Shown piece by piece: positions 41,483 through 41,584 of a DNA stretch of 41,584 bases. Location of the stretch: NCBI GenBank assembly GCA_020252485.1, contig JADCCX010000035.1:1-41584 (forward strand), in the 5' to 3' direction. The translations under genes were made by a program, and so were the position numbers. This DNA is from Methylocystis sp. GTDB taxonomy: Bacteria > Pseudomonadota > Alphaproteobacteria > Rhizobiales > Beijerinckiaceae. The first letter of the stretch is position 1, and every line of letters begins with the position of its first letter. The notes under the pieces are model-generated. The model saw only the letters and a list, made by a program, of their open reading frames with translations, ran no database searches and had not been told where the DNA came from.

Positions 41483-41584
41483 TCAACCGGCCGCCTTGCG
41501 CAAAACCTCTTCCGCCCATTGATTGAGGCTCTTGCCCGCCAGTTCCGCCGCGGTGGCGGCCTGTCGATGCACCTCCGGGCTGAC
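41483..41584 (-). CDS. HicB-like antitoxin, C-terminal end (runs off the right edge)
   Basis: The last 33 codons of a minus-strand gene read VSPEVHRQAATAAELAGKSL, then NQWAEEVLRKAAG, and stop at 41483-41485. This matches the C-terminal Arc/ribbon-helix-helix segment of HicB-type antitoxins, which typically reads R-x-P-x-x-(L/V)-H, A-A-x-x-x-G-x-S-L-N-x-W. The HicB fold proper and any HicA toxin gene would lie beyond the window. Confidence 0.6.
   Translation of the reverse strand, partial: VSPEVHRQAATAAELAGKSLNQWAEEVLRKAAG

Overview
The window is GC-rich, densely packed alphaproteobacterial DNA. It most resembles the order Hyphomicrobiales (Rhizobiales). The reasons are the Omp25/Omp31-type outer-membrane protein, the MetX-MetW pair, the split XdhC genes followed by a fused molybdopterin-binding/NTP-transferase gene, the ATP-grasp/alpha-E/transglutaminase/Anbu operon, and several families of intergenic palindromic repeats. 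The family or genus cannot be told from sequence alone. There are no rRNA or tRNA genes, no CRISPR array and no complete insertion sequence; only the tail of an IS110-type transposase lies at the left edge.

Layout. 1-510: IS110 remnant and a SnoaL-like protein. 643-8528: a molybdo-enzyme maturation set (MoxR ATPase, CxxCxxCC protein, CoxE-like VWA protein, XdhC N-terminal protein, XdhC C-terminal protein, MoeA-like/MocA-like fusion). It is interrupted between the VWA and XdhC genes by an AT-richer cassette (about 3720-4960) with a secreted Cys-containing protein and a chimeric Hint-domain protein. 9028-14593: a small YjfB-like protein, a degenerate REC/GGDEF-like protein and the four-gene Anbu operon. 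14889-18390: an outer-membrane barrel, then pcaB-pcaD-pcaC for protocatechuate catabolism. 18406-20134: a translationally coupled trio (polyprenyl-phosphate glycosyltransferase, LAB_N membrane protein, PNPOx-like protein). 20207-27160: DUF2076 protein, trifunctional-type beta-oxidation protein, metW/metX, a degenerate glycosyltransferase, moaB and a zinc metallopeptidase. 27223-30286: DMT transporter, phosphoglycolate phosphatase, aminotransferase. 30538-34961: a Tyr/Gly-rich secreted protein, a helix-hairpin-helix protein, nadE, a membrane protein and a ParDE-type toxin-antitoxin pair. 35302-40224: rpsO, pnp and a chemotaxis receptor. 40262-41584: a 271-bp inverted-repeat element, a 36-bp tandem repeat, rplT/rpmI and the tail of a HicB-like antitoxin.

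How genes work together. The MoxR/VWA pair, both XdhC halves and the MoeA/MocA fusion are what is known to mature and load molybdenum cofactor into xanthine-dehydrogenase or CO-dehydrogenase type enzymes; the enzyme subunits are not in the window. The three pca enzymes act consecutively from carboxymuconate to oxoadipate. MetX and MetW form the usual alphaproteobacterial methionine pair. The ATP-grasp, alpha-E, transglutaminase and Anbu genes form a widely conserved but poorly understood peptide-synthesis/proteolysis system.

The best candidate for something undescribed is the cassette at 3975-5853. A Hint autoprocessing domain of host-like composition is joined to an AT-rich N-terminal domain that carries an early His and an Asn-Ser-Asn-Ser motif. 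Directly upstream is a signal-peptide protein with four cysteines that could be a cognate partner or immunity protein. This reading is inference.
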